20,507 nt of DNA, from the IMG/VR virus record IMGVR_UViG_3300034998_000069, positions 1-20,507 of that record; one strand, written 5' to 3'. Position numbers and translations under genes: made by a program. The notes under the pieces were generated by a model. That model made no database searches. It was not told where the DNA came from and saw nothing but the letters and a program-made list of their open reading frames with translations. Shown here in pieces: positions 18,094-20,507 of the stretch. How positions within the stretch are numbered: the stretch's first letter is position 1; each line of letters starts with the position of its first letter. The stretch is from a virus.

Positions 18094-19319
18094 TGAAGAT
18101 TTTAGGATACGATTTTAAGGTAGAAAAACGCTCAGGCGAGAGTTCATTAAAGAACCCTCAAGCTTGGCTGGCAAGTTTAATGGGTAGAGCAACCGCCGCT
18201 GGCGAGACTGTTAATCCTACCACAGCATTAAGCTTATCGGCGGTATATTCGGCTACCTCTATAATTGCCAATACCATTGCCTCGCTGCCTTGCCAAGTGT
18301 ATAAAACTACCGAAGGCAATAGAGCGCCAGTATCGGTACACCCTTTAAACTTTATTTTACGCGACGAGCCGAATAGAAATATGACGGCTTTTATCTTTTT
18401 CCAAACCCTACAAACTTCGGTTTTGCTTTGGGGTAATGCTTATGCGCGCATACACCGCGACGAGGCTGGACGACCGCACACACTTGAATACTTACACCCA
18501 AGTTCGGTAACGCCTACACTTTATCAGGGCGAACTCTTCTATAAAATTGACGGACAAAAAGAAACCGTAAACAACTTTGATATGCTCCATGTTCCAGGAC
18601 TTGGTTTTACAGGCTTAGTCGGAAAAGGAGTCATAGAAGTAGCAGCCGAAAACATTGGTTTAGGCTTGGCGGCACAAAGCTATGGTTCGGAGTTTTTCGC
18701 CAATGGCGGAAACCTTGCGGCAACTCTAGAAACGGATAGCAAACTAACCGACGAAGCTTTTGAGCGTTTGCAGACTTCGTGGTACGATAACAACGGCGCA
18801 AAGGGCAAGCGTGCGGGAACTAAGATTTTAGAGCAAGGTTTAAAATATAAGCCGGTGACTATTCCACCGGAGCAGGCGCAATTTATCCTGACCAAAAAAA
18901 TTACGGTAACAGACATCGCTCGATACTTTGGGCTGCCACCGCATTTAATTGCAGACCTCGAAAGATCTACGAATAACAATATCGAACACCAGGGAATAGA
19001 ATTCGTACAGCACTGCATTCGTCCGTGGGTAAAGCGATGGGAGCAAGAGCTCGACCGCAAACTCTTTAGAGACGATGAGAAAGGGATGTTCGCTATCAAG
19101 TTCAATTTAAACAGCCTTTTACGAGGCGACGTTAAGAGTAGAGGTGAATACTACAGCAAGCTCTTTTCTGTTGGCGCACTATCGCAAAACGACATCCGAA
19201 GACTCGAAAATCAAAACGATATAGATGGAGGCGATCGCTACTTCGTGCAAAACACGATGATCCCTGTAGATATGGTAGACAAACAAAAACAATTTCAGCA
19301 TGAAGAAACCAGTAAGTAA
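18093..19319 (+). CDS. Portal protein, HK97 family
   Basis: 408 aa, forming the dodecameric ring at the head vertex through which DNA enters. The family pattern is clear: MKILGYDFKVEKRS start, GRATAAGETVNPTTALSLSAVYSATSIIANTIASLPCQVYK, HPLNFILRDEPNRNMTAFIFFQTL, LLWGNAYARIHRDEAGRP, then the ITVTDIARYFGLPPHLIADLERSTNNNIEHQGIEFVQHCIRPW stem region. No ATG lies upstream in frame before the stop at 18045-18047. TTG 18093 gives the canonical N-terminus, whereas the first ATG (18180) would remove about 29 residues. The start is partly in a hairpin. The stop overlaps the protease gene by 20 bases. Confidence 0.95.
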   Translation: MKILGYDFKVEKRSGESSLKNPQAWLASLMGRATAAGETVNPTTALSLSAVYSATSIIANTIASLPCQVYKTTEGNRAPVSVHPLNFILRDEPNRNMTAFIFFQTLQTSVLLWGNAYARIHRDEAGRPHTLEYLHPSSVTPTLYQGELFYKIDGQKETVNNFDMLHVPGLGFTGLVGKGVIEVAAENIGLGLAAQSYGSEFFANGGNLAATLETDSKLTDEAFERLQTSWYDNNGAKGKRAGTKILEQGLKYKPVTIPPEQAQFILTKKITVTDIARYFGLPPHLIADLERSTNNNIEHQGIEFVQHCIRPWVKRWEQELDRKLFRDDEKGMFAIKFNLNSLLRGDVKSRGEYYSKLFSVGALSQNDIRRLENQNDIDGGDRYFVQNTMIPVDMVDKQKQFQHEETSK

Positions 19320-19926
19320 AACAGACTTCGAAAGAAGGTATGTGGCTTTTGAAGGTTCGAAAGTTGAATACCGTGGAGAGGGCGACGAAAAGAAACCTTT
19401 TGTAGTTGGACACGCGGCGGTATTTAATAGCCTAAGCGAAAACTTAGGTGGCTTTAGAGAGCTCATTCACAAAGACGCATTTGCAGACGTGATGCAAGAC
19501 GATGTTCGCGCATTGTTTAACCACGACTCAAACCTAATTCTAGGTAGAACAAAAGCCGGCACGCTAGACATTAGTGTAGACGACAAAGGTTTGCGCTACG
19601 AATTAGATGTGCCAGAAACTACGGCTGGCCGCGACTTACTCATCTCTATAGAAAGAGGCGATGTCTCGCAGTCTTCTTTTGGCTTCAGAGTATTAGAAGA
19701 CAATTGGGACGAAGACGAAGACGGTAGATGGGTACGAACCATTACAAAGGTAAAACGCCTTTTTGATGTATCGCCAGTGGTTTATCCGGCTTATCCGGAT
19801 GCTACCGTAGCAAAACGCTCGCTTGATGCGATGCAAGAAAAACGCAAGATCGATGAGGAGGCTGATGCCGAATCTAACCTTGATATGTACAAACGTAAGT
19901 TGAATCTTTTAAAACTAAAGGCATGA
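19300..19926 (+). CDS. Prohead protease, HK97 type (peptidase U35)
   Basis: 208 aa maturation protease that removes the capsid delta/scaffold domain. The herpesvirus-assemblin-like core is visible: VVGHAAVFNSLSENLGGFRELI, His75 (ALFNHDSNLILGRTKAGTL) and Ser126 (GDVSQSSFGF) as the catalytic pair, then VSPVVYPAYPDATVAKRSL. The C-terminal helix (DAMQEKRKIDEEADAESNLDMYKRKLNLLKLKA) resembles the self-cleaved tail that contacts the capsid. It overlaps the portal gene by 20 bases and the capsid gene by four (ATGA), so head proteins are probably made in a coupled series. Confidence 0.94.
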   Translation: MKKPVSKTDFERRYVAFEGSKVEYRGEGDEKKPFVVGHAAVFNSLSENLGGFRELIHKDAFADVMQDDVRALFNHDSNLILGRTKAGTLDISVDDKGLRYELDVPETTAGRDLLISIERGDVSQSSFGFRVLEDNWDEDEDGRWVRTITKVKRLFDVSPVVYPAYPDATVAKRSLDAMQEKRKIDEEADAESNLDMYKRKLNLLKLKA

Positions 19927-20507
19927 AACCAAAATCATTGCAGTTAAAGGAAGAGAGAGCATCAGTCATTGAAAAGATGGATGCTATCTATGCGAAAGCT
20001 GAGCAAGAAACTCGAGGCTTAAACGCAGAAGAAGTGAAAAATTGGAGCGAGCAAGAGGCACGCACAAAAGAGTTGGATTCGCAAATTCACATTGCGAAAA
20101 CACAAGAATCGCGCGCAGCAGCAGCTGCGGGTGGCGGTGCTGGTGTAGACCAATCTCAAAACGAAAAAAGAGACTTAGACAAGTTTTCTTTTGTAAAGGT
20201 TATGCGCTCACAAATGAGTGGGAAAGCCTTAGACGGTTTGGAAGCCGAAATGATCCAAGAAGGTCAGAACGAAGCGCGTAACAGCAATTCAAACATCGAA
20301 GGTTTTGCAATTCCTTCTTTGGTATTGAACCACCGTTCTAGGCTAAACTGCGAAACGCGTACTACGCTTACAGCAGCGGAAGCAGCAACGGCTGGAAGTT
20401 TAATCCAAGATGCGGGTTTATCATTTGTGGAAGCTTTAAGAGCTAGAGCAATGGTCGTGCAAATGGGTGCAAAATTCCTAGGCGGATTACAAGGGAACTT
20501 ACCGTTC
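19923..20507 (+). CDS. Major capsid protein, HK97 fold (5' part, cut by window end)
   Basis: 195 codons are visible from ATG 19923 (MKPKSLQLKEERASVIEKM), with no stop before the window ends. Residues about 1-70 form a charged coiled coil (delta or scaffold domain), followed by an alanine/glycine-rich linker (RAAAAAGGGAG). From about residue 105 the capsid proper appears: GFAIPSLVLNHRSR, TTLTAAEAATAGSLIQ, FVEALRARAMVVQMGAKFLGGLQGNLPF, matching the HK97 gp5 N-arm and start of the P domain. The protease upstream should cut between the linker and this part. It makes the icosahedral shell. Confidence 0.95.
   Translation, partial: MKPKSLQLKEERASVIEKMDAIYAKAEQETRGLNAEEVKNWSEQEARTKELDSQIHIAKTQESRAAAAAGGGAGVDQSQNEKRDLDKFSFVKVMRSQMSGKALDGLEAEMIQEGQNEARNSNSNIEGFAIPSLVLNHRSRLNCETRTTLTAAEAATAGSLIQDAGLSFVEALRARAMVVQMGAKFLGGLQGNLPF

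Noticed and set aside
20042-20281. Plus-strand 79-codon frame within the capsid gene
   Set aside because: It is out of frame with the HK97 capsid reading, which is continuous from 19923 to the window end.

Overview
The window looks like roughly half of a temperate, siphovirus-type (HK97-head) phage of a Bacteroidetes host, most likely a marine or environmental Flavobacteriia/Cytophagia member. The lineage reading rests on an AT-rich base composition, start codons mostly without Shine-Dalgarno sequences, a Bacteroidetes-style promoter (TTTG-N19-TATCTTTG at 4730-4760), a Bacteroidetes-type tyrosine integrase, and many small phage proteins of kinds common in that phylum. No ribosomal RNA, tRNA or recognisable host housekeeping gene is present. 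|| Layout. (1) 43-3451, plus strand: end of the late operon, with a duplicated carbohydrate-binding/LamG surface protein, an unknown protein, a holin-like protein, a T7-lysozyme-type amidase and a second small membrane protein. (2) 3448-5624: minus-strand integrase and CI-like repressor. Between them lie a candidate attP region with paired 26-bp direct repeats and a compact promoter-small ORF-terminator unit. (3) 5625-5940: divergent control region with alternating GTTAGT/ACTAAC half-sites. (4) 5941-12083, plus strand: early/replication genes, tightly overlapped: HTH-like starter protein, several mini-ORFs, SSB, winged-helix protein, a replication initiator carrying three 22-bp iterons, a VRR-NUC-type nuclease, HNH nucleases, a DEDDh exonuclease and small DNA-binding proteins. 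(5) 12084-14700: accessory segment with a DUF7220-like membrane protein, a DNA methyltransferase bracketed by attC-like imperfect inverted repeats, a minus-strand second regulator island and a decayed fragment of a secreted-protein gene. (6) 14701-20507: HNH, P27-type small terminase, large terminase, portal, prohead protease and the 5' part of the major capsid gene. || How it works together. Integrase and repressor sit next to each other with phage genes on both outer sides. That is the attP-joined (virion, circular or excised) order rather than an integrated prophage, where these two genes would be at opposite ends. The repressor has the LexA/CI fold signature but lacks both catalytic residues, so induction is probably not by self-cleavage. 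The early operon copies the DNA, probably from the iterons inside the initiator gene. The HNH plus TerS/TerL set packages it, and the portal, protease and capsid genes build the head. || The observations most worth checking are the out-of-frame 22-bp iterons inside the initiator gene (7452-7517), the repeat-flanked promoter-sORF-terminator unit at the candidate attP (4728-4982), the cassette-like methyltransferase segment, the cleavage-dead repressor, and the portal TTG start partly buried in a hairpin.
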